A DNA stretch of 64,000 bases from Cristatella mucedo (taxonomy: Eukaryota > Bryozoa > Phylactolaemata > Cristatellidae). Below are positions 10,430-21,272 of this stretch, in pieces (the first letter of the stretch is position 1; each line of letters begins with the position of its first letter). The notes under the pieces were generated by a model, which searched no databases, was not told the DNA's origin, and saw only the letters and a program-made list of their open reading frames with translations. Where the stretch lies: the NCBI GenBank assembly GCA_009760855.2, contig WPIO01000043.1, positions 124,001-188,000 of the forward strand, given 5' to 3'. Made by a program: the position numbers and the translations under genes.

Positions 10430-10780
10430 CCAGCTCCTTTAGAGCTGGAGCTAGCAAGTACCTCAGTCCACACAGCCAGGCTTAGAAGCTGTGCTGGAGC
10501 CTGACTCTACTCCAGTGGCTCTCAAACCTCCTAGTGCAGCTACATTTTAATACAGTTCCTCACATTTCGACGATCCTTAACCATAACATTATTGTGTGCA
10601 CTCGAAGCACCTCACAAACAAGCAAGCATCTCGGCCCAAGCAAGCTGTAGCTTGGGAGCTGTGCTGGAGCCCGACTCTGTTTATTCACTTGGTTAAGCCT
10701 ATCCCAATGCTTACTAACCTCAAATTCGAAACACCTCACTCGGTCCACACTAGCCTCCACCTGGGCATCAGCCTCTAGCC
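10430..10780. other. Low-information stretch with an imperfect repeat
   Basis: No gene seen. Phrases such as 'agctgtgctggagcc' and 'aagcacctcacaaac' occur twice (10,485 and 10,660), suggesting an old local duplication of about 170 bp. Confidence 0.4.
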
Positions 10781-10962
10781 AGCTATGCTCATCATTTTTT
10801 TTTGTTAGAGCTACCAAATGGGTATCGAAAACTGCTTAGGCTGTGAGTGAGCTATACGAAACTCTCCTTCGTAACAGCCACATATTATAATACCCACATA
10901 TTACCCAAGTAGTAGTTTATGGCTTTTTGAAGTTACAGACGGACATGCATTACATTAAATAC
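10780..10962 (+). mobile_element. Family-2 LINE 3' UTR fragment
   Basis: Contains 'ctaccaaatgggtatcgaaaactgcttagg', 'gtgagctatacgaaactctcc' (partial phrases) and the terminus 'acagacggacatgcattacatt', the family-2 3' end. It abuts an opposite-strand family-2 fragment. Confidence 0.6.
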
Positions 10963-10963
10963 A

Positions 10964-11960
10964 AGACCTGATGGCACTAGGAAGCTGAAACTGGTGCAGC
11001 AGCTCAGCTAGGTATGGAGGATATAAGCTGTGGCGGACATAATTGTTCAACGTAAGAACTTGGCTCTGTATCCGCTGATCAACCGTCAGCCGCCTTAGCT
11101 CTTTTAGCAAAGGAGACACGTGGTCAAACCTGATGGATCAGCAAACTTGCCATTCAAACTTGCCATATTCATTGCTAGCTGAGGTGGCTTAGTTGTTTTT
11201 TCCGGTCAAATCAAAAAGGGAACTAAAATGATCAAGCTGAAATAGAACTAAGGAGCTATTTAAATGTTTGCAAGCCCCCTCCCATGTAGAAGACAGCTTG
11301 TTATCTCAGATAGGGATCGGACGTTATGGCTAGTTGTAGGAGCAGTCTTTTGAATTAAACTTTAAAATTTAGGCACCTGTCGAAAACGACACCAAACTGT
11401 CAAGCATGCGGTGATGGTCGCACAACAGTTTCACCTGTTAAAAGAGCAAAGCCTTCTAATCCAGACACACACTTGGGGTGTCCTATGAGCAGCAGTTCAA
11501 TTGCATTGCCATAATATCGCCCTTTACTTTAAAGGAATTTACCGACACTCAAGATCGGATGTGGGCAAGGCAAGCATTCAGTCGATCAGTTGCTACAGCA
11601 GATTCCGACGGTTTGAATGAAAAATACAGCTGAGTATCTTCAGCATAATAGTGATATCCTATTCCATGGGCCTACATTACTTTTCCAAGAGGTTGAGTAG
11701 AAATGGAGAACAGCAAAGGACCGAGGAAGGACAATTGAGGGACTCCACAGGTAACCGGTCTAGTGTGTAAGACTTGACCTCCACACGATATGGGTTGGCA
11801 ATCGTCAGACAAGAAGCCAGTGCTTCATCAGCCAGATCAATCGTTATCGTTGACCTTTGTATAGGCGCCGTGCAAAAGGTGTTAAGATGCTTGTCAATAC
11901 GGTTGGAAGCACATGCAAACAGACAGCACAAAGGAGCACACACAGGAAATGAAGTGATTT
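10964..11960 (-). mobile_element. Family-2 LINE with reverse-transcriptase core motifs (minus), decayed
   Basis: The reverse complement preserves the core of a non-LTR reverse transcriptase: GVPQ-x-S-F-LGPLLFSI near 11,690-11,760 (the PQGSxLGP block, with the G replaced) and YYAEDTQLYFSF near 11,615-11,660. The catalytic box reads YAED, so one catalytic aspartate is replaced. Downstream toward 10,964 are the thumb and C-terminal phrases. Frameshifts break the ORF. Confidence 0.7.
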
Positions 11961-11989
11961 AAAGACACTTTTTAGCTTCTGTTATGCGT

Positions 11990-12910
11990 TGCCAAGTTAG
12001 GGAATGTCACGATGTTAGTCGGAAGCGATTTCATGACTTTAGGAATGTAGCGCCCAACTGGCCTTGGCCGAATTTTTGTGCGAACAAGAGCTGTTCGGCG
12101 GCGGGCAAGAATTCCTTCGTCCTGGAGCAGTGCGCCACAGAGGAGCGCCAGTGCGCTTAGAGCAAGAGTTTAAGAGCAAGCCGGGAAGCTCTGAGACCAG
12201 CGGTGGCGATTCGGCCTTTAGAATTGGTTCGATACTTGCTGGAGTGGCTGATTGATGTTGTCTGGCCTGTCAACCTCCGCCATCACTTTGTCCAAAAAGA
12301 ATCGTCCGGAACCCATTCGCAATTCAAGCTGGAAAGAGGTGCCATTCCAGTGGCATAGTGCCGGCATTAATTCCTTACCTTAATGGGTCATGGTGTCGGG
12401 CCCAATACCTCTAAGCTCTTACCCCATTGTCTCAGCTAAGTATTTAAGAGTCGAGCGACGCTCGCTCTTGGTCTTTTGGATCTTTTGGTCTCTTGATCTT
12501 TTGTTCGGCTCCGGGCTTCGACACCGTCTGACTCGTTTCTCTGAAAGTGAGGGAGGAGAGCGGGCTGCTCTCCGGCGATGGACGGAACAGGACGAGACAG
12601 TGCTAGGAGGATTCGGTGGACTCCACCGAATACGGTCGTATCGCGCCCGAGCTAGCATTTTGCGTTTCTTTCGTGTTTTTTGTGTTCGCGCTAACACGTG
12701 GTCTCGGCATAAGGATATGCCGGTGCGAGCTAGACGAAGTTGGCGTGTGTGGAGTGTTCCTGCAGCAAGTAAAGGATGGCTTAATGCCGCACTCAGATCC
12801 TACGTCAAGATCGCGAAGAGCGAGCACGCTTAATCCTAGGCTAAAAACTAGGGGCTTATTTGACCTTCTCGAGAACGTGAGAGCTGGGAAATATGCAGAT
12901 AAACTATAAA
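11990..12910 (+). other. Unassigned GC-richer stretch with open frames and a TATA-like site
   Basis: Holds plus frames at 12,064-12,255 (AEFLCEQELFGGGQEF...) and 12,390-12,833, and a TATA-like 'tatttaag' at 12,439-12,446 followed by a T-rich stretch repeating 'tcttttg'. It could be an old LTR or promoter region. No terminal repeats or primer-binding site were identified, and I do not recognise either peptide. Confidence 0.2.
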
Positions 12911-13029
12911 ATCAATATCGTGTAATTCACGGTACTTTTCCGAAGTTGGTCAGTCGTTTCATACTTAATCGCGGTCGATTGCAGCGGTGCTTACTAGCTA
13001 GCTTCAGCTTATTACGGCTTGGAGAACCA

Positions 13030-13110
13030 CGATGGATCATAAGGTAAGGTGGTAGCTCTTCACGACCTGTGGTGGGCGATCCTTTATTGCCGCGGCTACC
13101 TCAATATCCA
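13030..13110 (+). mobile_element. SINE family A fragment
   Basis: Short partial copy: 'aaggtaaggtggtagctcttcacgacc' followed by 'gtggtgggcgatcctttattgcc'. Most of the B box has been deleted. Confidence 0.5.
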
Positions 13111-13149
13111 TCACTTCTCGCCGACCCCCCCCCCCACTCGCTCCCAATC

Positions 13150-13580
13150 AAGTAGTTAATCTACTTCAAGTTTCTGTCACTTACATTTAAGTGACTTAAT
13201 TCTCTGGCTCCGGCCTACCTATTAAAACTAATCCCACAACAGGCGAAGAATCGTGCGATCCGCTGTTCTGACTCAAATCGCTTAGCCATACCTGGTACGA
13301 ACCTCAAAATCGTTAGGCACTGCGCCTCTAGTTCCTATTTAACCGTAGCCTAAAACTCGCCTCCGATGCATTTCACTGCGTCTCTTGGCATAGCTAGATT
13401 TTAAAAGAAACTTAAAACGCACTTGTTTATTACGACTTTTGGTGGGTCTTGCGGATTCATCCTTCACGTGCAGGTACCTGCTTACACTGTGTCTATTGCT
13501 TGTGGACGTTTCTACCGCCAATTACTGGTGCAGCTTTCTACACAGGAACTATAAACTATCTAGAAAGAGATTAATAATAA
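13150..13580 (+). mobile_element. Diverged family-1 LINE 3' fragment
   Basis: C-terminal LINE phrases in decayed form: 'ctctggctccggcctacc' (L-A-P-A-Y), 'ggtacgaacctcaaaatcg' and 'cctgcttacactgtg', then 'ctagaaagagattaataataat', the tail. Related fragments are at 39,050-39,480 and 54,560-54,930 and appear to be a sub-family. Confidence 0.55.
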
Positions 13581-13589
13581 TAATATAAT

Positions 13590-13765
13590 ACTAGCTGATT
13601 TAACAGCCTCTTTTTGTAAAGCGACAGAAGAGCCTTTACGGCTATCACCACCGCTTGCAGCGGCAATAAAATATTGCCCACCACCGGATTTGAACCTACG
13701 ACTTCGGGACAAGGTCGTGAAAAGCAACCGCTTTACCTAGTGTGACAGCCATCACGGCTCACTGA
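13590..13765 (-). mobile_element. tRNA-derived SINE, family A (minus)
   Basis: Reverse complement of the family-A element: 'agctgatttaacagcctctt', 'ggctatcaccaccgcttgcag', the B-box complement 'ggatttgaacctacgac' and the head 'gtcgtgaaaagcaaccgctttacctag'. It is close to full length. Confidence 0.7.
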
Positions 13766-13954
13766 AGCGTCTTGCTGCGCTGTCCAGTCTCGCAGTTAAG
13801 GAGGTAGTGCACGTTCGGCGCAAGCTTTGTCTTGGTTCGACGCTGCCGTTAATCTTCGGTCTGTACAGGTCGCGTACACTACACAGACTAGTCGCGCCGG
13901 ATGTGAGCGACCGCATGGGCGCGACTAGGTCTCTGGGGGCTCTTTGAATCATCT

Positions 13955-14775
13955 AGCAGACGACCATATCAGCTCCACAGTCAAATCCGCCTATTTTTAG
14001 CTTCATAACATTGCTAAAATTCGGGCTTGTTTAGATAAAGATACCACATCTAAGTTGGTCCATGCATTCGTGACATCCCGTCTCGACTTCTGCAACTCAC
14101 TGCTTACTGGCCTACCAGCATGTGCGATCAGGCGATTGCAGCTGGTGCAAAACTCGGCAGCTAGACTTGTCTGCCGTGAGCCTCGCAGTTTCCACGTTAC
14201 TCCACTTCTCGCCGACCTGCACTGGCTACCAGTCAAGCAACGGATTGACTTTAAGGTTTTGTCGCTCACTTTTAGGTCCCTTTATTCTATGGCTCCAGCC
14301 TCTCCGTCATATATACTACCCCATCAGGCCAAGCATCGTACCACCCGCTTTTCGGAATCCAACAGTCTACAAATACCTCGTACAAACCTCAAATCCTGGA
14401 GACCATGCACATAGTTCGTATGCTCCCAAAGCCTGGAACTCCCTCCCGACCTGCGTCAGAACATCCCCTAACCTGACCACATTTAATAGGAACCTAAAAA
14501 CACACCTATTTAGGACAGCATTTAGTGGTTCCCTGTGATTCGTCCTTGATGTGCTTATGCGTGCTGACACTTTGCATGCTGCCACTAACCACATTTGCAT
14601 GCTGACCCTGTGCATGTCAACCCTAACCATATTATTCATTTCGTTTGTTTTTCAAGCATGATTTTACTTACCATTCAATTGCATTTCACTTTACAGCAAA
14701 TGTAAAGCGCCTAGAGAGAGACTAAGTTCTCTGAGGGTGCTATATCAAGTGAATTATTATTGTTATTATTATGTA
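13955..14775 (+). mobile_element. Family-1 LINE, 5'-truncated, fairly young
   Basis: Open frames read VHAFVTSRLDFCNSLLTGLP...QLVQNSAARLVCRE (14,055-14,414), then PKAWNSLPTCVRTSPNLTTF...THLFRTAFSGSL (14,122-14,538), with a one-base shift between them. These are the thumb and C-terminal region of ORF2. The 3' UTR and tail 'gtaaagcgcctagagagag...ctatatcaagtgaattattatt' follow. It is closely similar to the element at 40,940-42,190. Confidence 0.85.
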
Positions 14776-15782
14776 TCTCCGTCAGTAACTCCACAAAGTC
14801 ATAAAGACCATGTCGGTGTTACGCAGGAGAGTTTTGCATAGCGCACTCACAGCCTAAGCGGCTTTCGGTACGCATTCGGTAGCCAACAGACTTCGTCTCA
14901 CGCAACAAAGAGAAAGTGGGAAGCATAGCAGAGTTAGGAGAGCAGTTGAGGTAGCGAGTAGCATAGAAGTAGCAGTTCAGGACCGCTGAAAAAGATGTGC
15001 CATAGTCGGCAGTTGGAGAGTAGATGTCGTTGCGTAAGAATTGTGGAAGCGAGTTCCACAGTCTAGGACCTGCAGAGCTAAAGCTTCAGTCGCCAACTGT
15101 CTTTAAGCGGAGGAATGGGACAGCTAATTTATTGTCCACACAGGACCTGAGGGCGCGAACAGACTGAAACTGATGCAGCAGTTCAGCTAGGTATGAAGGA
15201 GCCGTGGCTGGCTTTGTGGGTCAGCGTAAGAACTTTGCTCTGTATTCTTTGCTCAACCGGCAACCATCCTAGCTCTTTCAGCAAAGGAGACACGTGCTCA
15301 AACCGCTGGGACTTGAAGACCAGCCTTGCAGCCATATTCATAGTCCGCTGTAGTGGCATAATAGCTTTCTTTGGTAGCCCAGCCAAAAGGGAATTACAAT
15401 AATCAAGCCGAGACAGAACTAAAGAGCTAGTTAAATTTTTTACAAGCCACTGTGGGAGACAGCTTCTAATCTTGGATAGGGATCGAATGTGATGGCTAGC
15501 TGTAGAGGCAGTCTTCTGAATGAAGCTTTTGAAATTGAGGCAGCTGTCGAACACGACACCTAGATTACGAGCACGCGGTGAAGGTCGCACAATAGCATCA
15601 CCTATTAGAACAGCAAAGCCTTTTAATCCAGCCACACGCTCAGGGTGTCCTATGAGAAGCAGTTCGGTTTTATCGTCATTCAATTTCAGGAAGTTTTCCG
15701 ACATTCAGGATCGAATATCGGCAAGGCAAGCATTCAGTTTCTCAGTTGCCGCAGCAGATTCCGACGGTTTCAATGACAAATA
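14772..15782 (-). mobile_element. Family-2 LINE, 5'-truncated (minus)
   Basis: The minus ORF at 15,183-15,704 (173 codons) reads LSENFLKLNDDKTELLLIG..., RNLGVVFDSCLNF, SRLDYCNSLLAGLP, MNMAARLVFKSQRF and LKELGWLPVEQRIQSKVLTLTHK. This is the reverse-transcriptase palm end and thumb of an L2/CR1-type ORF2. The C-terminal part follows at 14,800-15,180 in another frame. It lacks the catalytic YADD block because of 5' truncation. A SINE-A copy abuts its 5' side. Confidence 0.85.
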
Positions 15783-15784
15783 CA

Positions 15785-15905
15785 TTATTATTATCACCAC
15801 CGCTTGCAGTAGCGATAAAGGATCACCTAACACAGGATTCGAACCCACGATCTCGGGGCCGAGGTCGTGAAAAGCAGCCGCCTTACCTAGTGAGCCATTC
15901 ACTTC
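15785..15905 (-). mobile_element. tRNA-derived SINE, family A, partial (minus)
   Basis: Contains the B-box complement 'caggattcgaacccacgatc' and the head 'gaggtcgtgaaaagcagccgc...cttacctagtgagcca'. On the minus strand, ggttcgaatcctg is an exact internal-promoter B box (GGTTCGAATCC). It is the best-preserved head in the window. Confidence 0.75.
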
Positions 15906-15944
15906 TCCCTCTGAGGGCACAACGCATATTTATTAATATTACCG

Positions 15945-16600
15945 CAGTACCCTGGCTTACGAATTTAATTCGTTCCGTGCCGGAGCTTGTAACTCAAATT
16001 ATTCCTACGTCAAATCTATTTTCCCCGTTGAAATGACATTAATTAATTCCGGATGTAAAACAACGCTGCAATTGCTTGTCAAGAATTTTTAAATTTAAAA
16101 AAGTTGCATACAATTTTGAAGCTTCCCAATATTTTTATGGATAGACGTCCGCTGTCTAAAAATTACTTTACCTCCCTTGGCTGGCATTATAGCCTCTATT
16201 GACTCCTTTGGCTTCAGTATTTTTATGGCTTCAGATCGTACAAGTGCTTCGCACGGCTTGTTTCGCCGAGTCCATCACTCGCACACCTTTTTCGCGTTTT
16301 TCAATATTTTCTTCCTTTAATTTGGCTTCTTCTTCTCAGCACTGTTTTTTGCCCTTAGCTTATTCGGATATATGTCTAAAAAACAAAGTTAGTTTCAAAA
16401 CAATTGCAAGAACAAATGCAAAAACAATTACGCTTCCACTACAAGCTAACCGTGCACCGCCAACGACGCACTGCTGGAATCACCGGGACAATGCGGAGCT
16501 TCTACGGCGAGCGCGTGGTGCCGAGCAAGCATAGGCAGTGCAGAGCAAGCGCGTAACGGTCGCTCGTAAGTTGGGAAACTCGCAAGCCAAGGTGCCACTG
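15945..16600. mobile_element. Tc1/mariner/pogo-like element with terminal inverted repeats
   Basis: The left end 'cagtaccctggcttacgaat' matches the reverse complement of the right end (cagtggcaccttggcttgcg); a second match is 'gctcgtaagttggg' against 'cttgtaactcaaa'. TA-rich DNA follows the right end. About 656 bp with no convincing transposase frame; the open frame at 16,199-16,534 has no recognisable motif. The terminal sequence resembles pogo/Tigger-type elements. The left flank carries three extra bases, so the exact target duplication is unclear. Confidence 0.5.
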
Positions 16601-16614
16601 TATTATTATTATGA

Positions 16615-16885
16615 CCTTATTCGCTAGCTTGGCGAGCCGTTACGGCCCAGTAAGTCAGGTGGGTGCTATTCGCGGTCTCAGGACCAAGGTCGGGGGTCGG
16701 AATCATTGCAACGTGCGATCCTTCATTGCCTGGGCGGTGGTGATGTCCTTTAAGGCTCTTGTACCGCTATACAAAAAGAGGCTGCGAAATCAGCTTTTCC
16801 TTTGCAGAAAATGCAAAGTGCCCAGAAAGAGATTGAGATATCTTACGGCGCTATATCACATTTCTTTCTATTATTACTATTCGGT
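16615..16885 (+). mobile_element. SINE family A with a family-1 LINE 3' tail
   Basis: The tRNA-like head (tagcttggcgagccgttacgg, 'ggtcgggggtcggaatc' as a decayed B box) and family-A body (ttgtaccgctatacaaaaagagg) are followed without a break by 'cctttgcagaaaatgcaaag' and 'gcccagaaagagattgag'...'ggcgctatatcac', which is the family-1 LINE tail. This is the classic design of a SINE mobilised by its partner LINE. Confidence 0.7.
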
Positions 16886-17044
16886 AGTACTTTTTATAGC
16901 AGACACCAGCGTACCTACTTCATCTTATTGGTTTCCATGTGAGTATATTGACAAAGGCCCTAGATACCATTAACTTGGTTATATCAATGGTAGGATCGCC
17001 AAAAGAACCAGCTGTTCTAGCCTCTTCAGCAGGCGTTAAAAAAG

Positions 17045-19690
17045 AGTATGGGCGTGGCCACGACCGCACCGAAATGCTGTTCTGATGTAGCCGGTCTTAC
17101 ACGGGTTCGACGAATTACCGCAATCCACCGCAATGCAGTCAAATTAGGCTACCAACGACCAGACGAAAGCGTTGCCGAGCTAACAATTTTTGCTGATATT
17201 CTAGTACACGTTCGAATTTATCAGTCCACCGAATTTCATATAGCTGCGTTCCGGCGCACCTATGCAAATAAGCTTTGACGCCGGACGCGTTTACAGCAAT
17301 CCGCCACAATCTGGGTTTGACGAAGCACCGCAATCCACTCTAATAAGGCTAGCAACGACCAGACGAAAGTTTTGCCGAGCTAACAATTTTCGCTGATATT
17401 CTAGTACACGTTCTAATTTATCTGCCCGCCAAATTGCACGTCGCTGTGCACACGCACACTTATGCAAATGAGCTGTGACGCCGGACGCCTGCACAGCAAT
17501 CCACCACAATCTACCGCAATCCATTTTAGTTCTCGTCAAATCCACCCTAAATCTGATGTGACCAGCTCCAAAAAGTCTGGATTATCAAACTATGTTACAT
17601 GCACAATGTACACAGAAAATTTTCTGCAATTCCGCCATCGTATTCTCACGACGTTCACTGAAATAAGATTGCAGTAGTGGCCCAGGCCACTACCGCAATC
17701 CACCACAATCCACGGCATTCCATAATGAAACGAAAGAAATCCTGTTCGAAAAGCTCCTTCTCTGATGCATGTGACAGCAAACTCTGCAAAAATTGCATTC
17801 AAAAATTCACTTGAGTTGGCACAGCCGTTCTCGTGCAACGCCCTGCAATCGAATGCATTAGCCCGGACCAATACCGCAATCCACTTCAATCCACAGAATC
17901 CACCGCAAAAAAATCGAAATACATTGCACCAAGCTCCCGTTTTTATTGCATATTAAAGTGCACCGTGCTGTGTCCACAACCACGTAAAATAAAATTTTTT
18001 TTTGCAACCTCGCACTGTGGCAGTGGGCGGTAATCGCTTGAAATTACCTGGAAAACTACCTCAATCCACCCGATTCCACTGAAAAACTCACTCAAATCGC
18101 CATAGCGTAGCTCTAATTGACATTGCTTATAGGACTAGACTCAATTCAAAGTGCATTCACACAACTTCGCTCCATTCTGCACACGCGTCTACATGCAATA
18201 AATTGCAATCGACTGCAACGACCCGGTCCCTTACTGCAATGCACGTCAATCTGCCGAAATCTGCAACAGAGCGGCCAGAACGCGTACACTAGAAGCTCTT
18301 ATTATGATTGCACGCTGCTCTACTCTTCGGTTATTGTGTACTTGTATAACTTTATTGTAATTGCCTCGACCATTCTGCAGCAATGCACTGTAATCGACTG
18401 CAACTGCCCGGGCCAGTAAGTCAATGTACCGCAACCTCACAAAACGACCAGAATAGGTACACTTTAAGCTTTAATAAGGATTTAGCGTTGCTCTAATATT
18501 GTGTTATTGTGTAATCCCACAATTTTACTGCAATTGCCTTAATCATTCGGCAGCAATGCACTGCAATTGACTGCAATGGCCCGGGCCAATACCTCAATTT
18601 ACACCTATCTGATGCAAAATGCCCTGAAATCGTTTTCACGATGCTCCAACTTTTAATGCATGTTACGATGTACACTGGTTAAAGTTAATCACATCAATTT
18701 AAGCAATGGCGCTAGTACAATCTCGGTCAATTAATCGCAATTTACGGCAACGGCCCGGCTCGAAGCAGCAATCCACTACAATCCGTGGCAAGTTGACACT
18801 AAATTGGCTGGACGAAGTGCTGATTTTCATCGCATTGTACATTTCTTTGGGCTAAAAGGGAAATCGTAGGACTTTCAAGCTATTTTGCAGGTTAATTGTC
18901 AACAGTATACGGCAATTGGCAGCGAGTGCAGGAACAAATACCGAAATCCGTGGCAAATCGACGAGAAATCGGCTGCACCAAGCTCAAATTCTCATTCCAC
19001 CTACCATATCACTGCGTGCACACATACCTTCAACCAGCTCAGACCGTGCAATCTTGGTCAATGCATGGCAACAGACGGCAATGGCACGGGAGAATACGGC
19101 AATCCATTAGGGTCCATCGCAAGTCACTGGAAAGTGACTGGGCCAAGATTAAATACATCTTAACTCTCACAGCCCACTGTGTTGAAATTGCAATCAAATA
19201 TTATCAACGAATTGCCCACGTTCAATCGCGAGCAATGAACGGCAATCGATAGCAATGTCCTCGGCCAATACCCTAATTACCGGCGAATTGAAGAGAAAAT
19301 GTCAGGGCGGAAGCCTCAATTGTCATTACATATAACATTCCGCTGCGTCCAAATTAAAACCATGGACATTTTAAGATGCTTTGTTTGTTAACTGTCAGCA
19401 ATGCACGGCAATTGACAGCAATCGTAGGGGCCGATAGTGAAATCCATTTAAAATTGATAAGATTGATTGCAATAAATTGCAACTCTCATTCCACGTAACA
19501 TGTACCTGTGTGTGCCCATAATTTTCACCCATTATACGCGTTCAATCGACGGCAACCCACGGCAATCGACGGCAATATTCCGAAAAAATCCGCCAATCCA
19601 TAACGGACAGTTACAAGTGGACCGACAGTTGCTGAGAGAAGCTCCAACATTTCTTGCGTATTGGACTACAATGTATTAAAAGTGCACCCG
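17045..19690 (+). repeat. Degenerate satellite-like array 1 (period about 175-200 bp)
   Basis: About a dozen diverged monomers share the core 'gcaatcgactgcaac...gcccgggccaatacc...gcaatccac'. Core positions by eye are near 17,670, 17,863, 18,045, 18,225, 18,405, 18,580, 18,755, 18,935, 19,085, 19,260 and 19,430. The first two monomers (17,163 and 17,363) are exactly 200 bp apart and more alike. Each monomer also carries a variant of 'agctccaattttcattgca'. Short ORFs inside are not genes. The same array recurs inverted at 45,570-48,300. Confidence 0.8.
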
Positions 19691-19919
19691 CATCCTCTTA
19701 TACAACCAACAAAAGGTGTAATCTCTATTCAGTAGACTAGCTTCTGGCTCGCCCAGCTCTAGTGACTTTATTTACCATCCTTTAACTGAGGGCCGTCATT
19801 TACTTGAGTGACCCTTACCAAATACTACTTGGCTAGTCCTCCCGTTATGGGTTGCTCTAGTGGCTCTGGTCAGACCCACTAAGGCAAGGGCTAGTATCGC
19901 GGCTCACCCGAGAGATGCC

Positions 19920-21075
19920 CCCAGTGCAAGCATATCGTATACACTTGCCGTAGTGAGTGTGACTATTGTACCTAGAGCAGCCCGTAGCCGGCGGATCTAG
20001 GCAGTAGAAGTGGGTAGTGGACACATTAGTTAACCTGGAGCAGTGCGAAGTGTCAGTCTGACTGTGAGACGGGCTCTGCTTAGAATAGATCTTTGAGCAG
20101 ACAAAAGAGCGGTCAGGATGTGGACCGACTAATGTACTTTATTTGAAAAAGTACGAAAGGGTGGCAAGCTGTCGGAGGAGCAATCTAATAAATTACAGGT
20201 GGAAGTGAATAAGCATGAGAACGGAAACAAAGAGCCCGGATAGAGCCAATATCAGCTAAGTGCAAGGTCAGAAGCTCAGAGAGAGAGTCTAAACAAGACG
20301 ACTGACAAGACAGTAGCTCGGTGCAGCAGCTTCCATAATCGAAGCGCAACTAGGCTTCGAGAACAACGAGAGTCAAACCTACGGCGGCGAACAGCTAAGT
20401 GCACTGCTAAGTTGAGTTCTGACTGGTTCACTCAGTTGGCTGCTCGCATCTTGTGGTGCTGTAGTTGCACCGCCTTGCATCTGCAGACCCACGCAAAGCG
20501 TGTGAAGGCAGCGGTGGCTGTGCATGCATAGCTGCGGTGAAGCTTTGCACAGGTGCAGCTCTCAGGCTAGCCTCGATAAGTATACCCCTATAAGTATATG
20601 TGTATACGCTTGCCTAAGTCGGTTTGACTAGACTACCTAGAGTAGTTAGTAGCTGGCTGATTCACCCAAGTAGAATTGGGTAGGGGATCAGCTCTGGTTA
20701 CATACAATAGAGCTGTGAGCAGACAAAAGAGCTGTCAGGATGTGGACCGAGTAATGTCCTCCCTTAGACAAAGAGCGAAATGATGGCAAGCTGGCACAGC
20801 AGCAATCGAATAAATTACAGGCTGAAGCAATTAAGCTTGAGGACTGAAACCGAGAGCTGGTGCTAGGAAATAGCAGCTACATGCAAGGTTAGGAGTTCAT
20901 AGAGAGTATCAACGAGATGACTGACGGAGCTCCGGGCGGCAGCTTCCATAGTCGAAGCAAGAGTCAAAGCTATGCCAACGAACAGCTAAGTGCGCTGCAA
21001 AGTTGAGTTCTGACTGGTTCACTCAGTTAGCTGCTCGTATCTTGGAATGCTGTAGCGGTCCTCCTTCGGGGTCGG
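19920..21075 (+). repeat. Tandem duplication, about 0.6-0.65 kb unit, with coding-like pieces
   Basis: Unit 1 (about 19,920-20,560) and unit 2 (about 20,590-21,075) share 'gcagacaaaagagc', 'gtcaggatgtggaccga', 'aataaattacagg' and 'gttgagttctgactggttca'. Both contain a coiled-coil-like phrase: GKLSEEQSNKLQVEVNK in unit 1, GKLAQQQSNKLQAEAIKLED in unit 2, the latter followed by a stop. Both contain AKLSSDWFTQLAARIL, where all three base changes inside the phrase are synonymous. No family recognised. It may be a duplicated pseudo-exon or a young paralogue. Confidence 0.6.
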
Positions 21076-21272
21076 GACCATTACTAGTGACTTGGGCGTA
21101 GAGTTGTTCGTTGTATTCCGGCTTCGGGAGTTAGCTAAGTTTACTCCGTCGGTCCGGCTCGCTCGGCCTAAATGCACAGGGTAGGTTTTTATACTGGGGC
21201 ATCAGGATTTCGTGTAGTACACTCTGTCAATCCGGTGTGCCAGCTTAAAGCTCTTGCACCGGAAAATAACTA

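Noticed and set aside
9969-10442. 157-codon ORF as a host gene
   Set aside because: It is the C-terminal end of family-2 LINE ORF2, matched phrase by phrase at 14.8-15.2, 36.3 and 46.7 kb.
12390-12910. A solo LTR
   Set aside because: It has a TATA-like site and GC-rich leader, but no TG...CA ends, target repeats or second copy in the window.
13124-13136. Poly-C run
   Set aside because: A short homopolymer without further context; similar short runs at 34,470 (G) and 63,762 (C).
17045-19690. CRISPR-like array
   Set aside because: The repeats are degenerate and about 175-200 bp, with no regular spacers; the sequence is eukaryotic.
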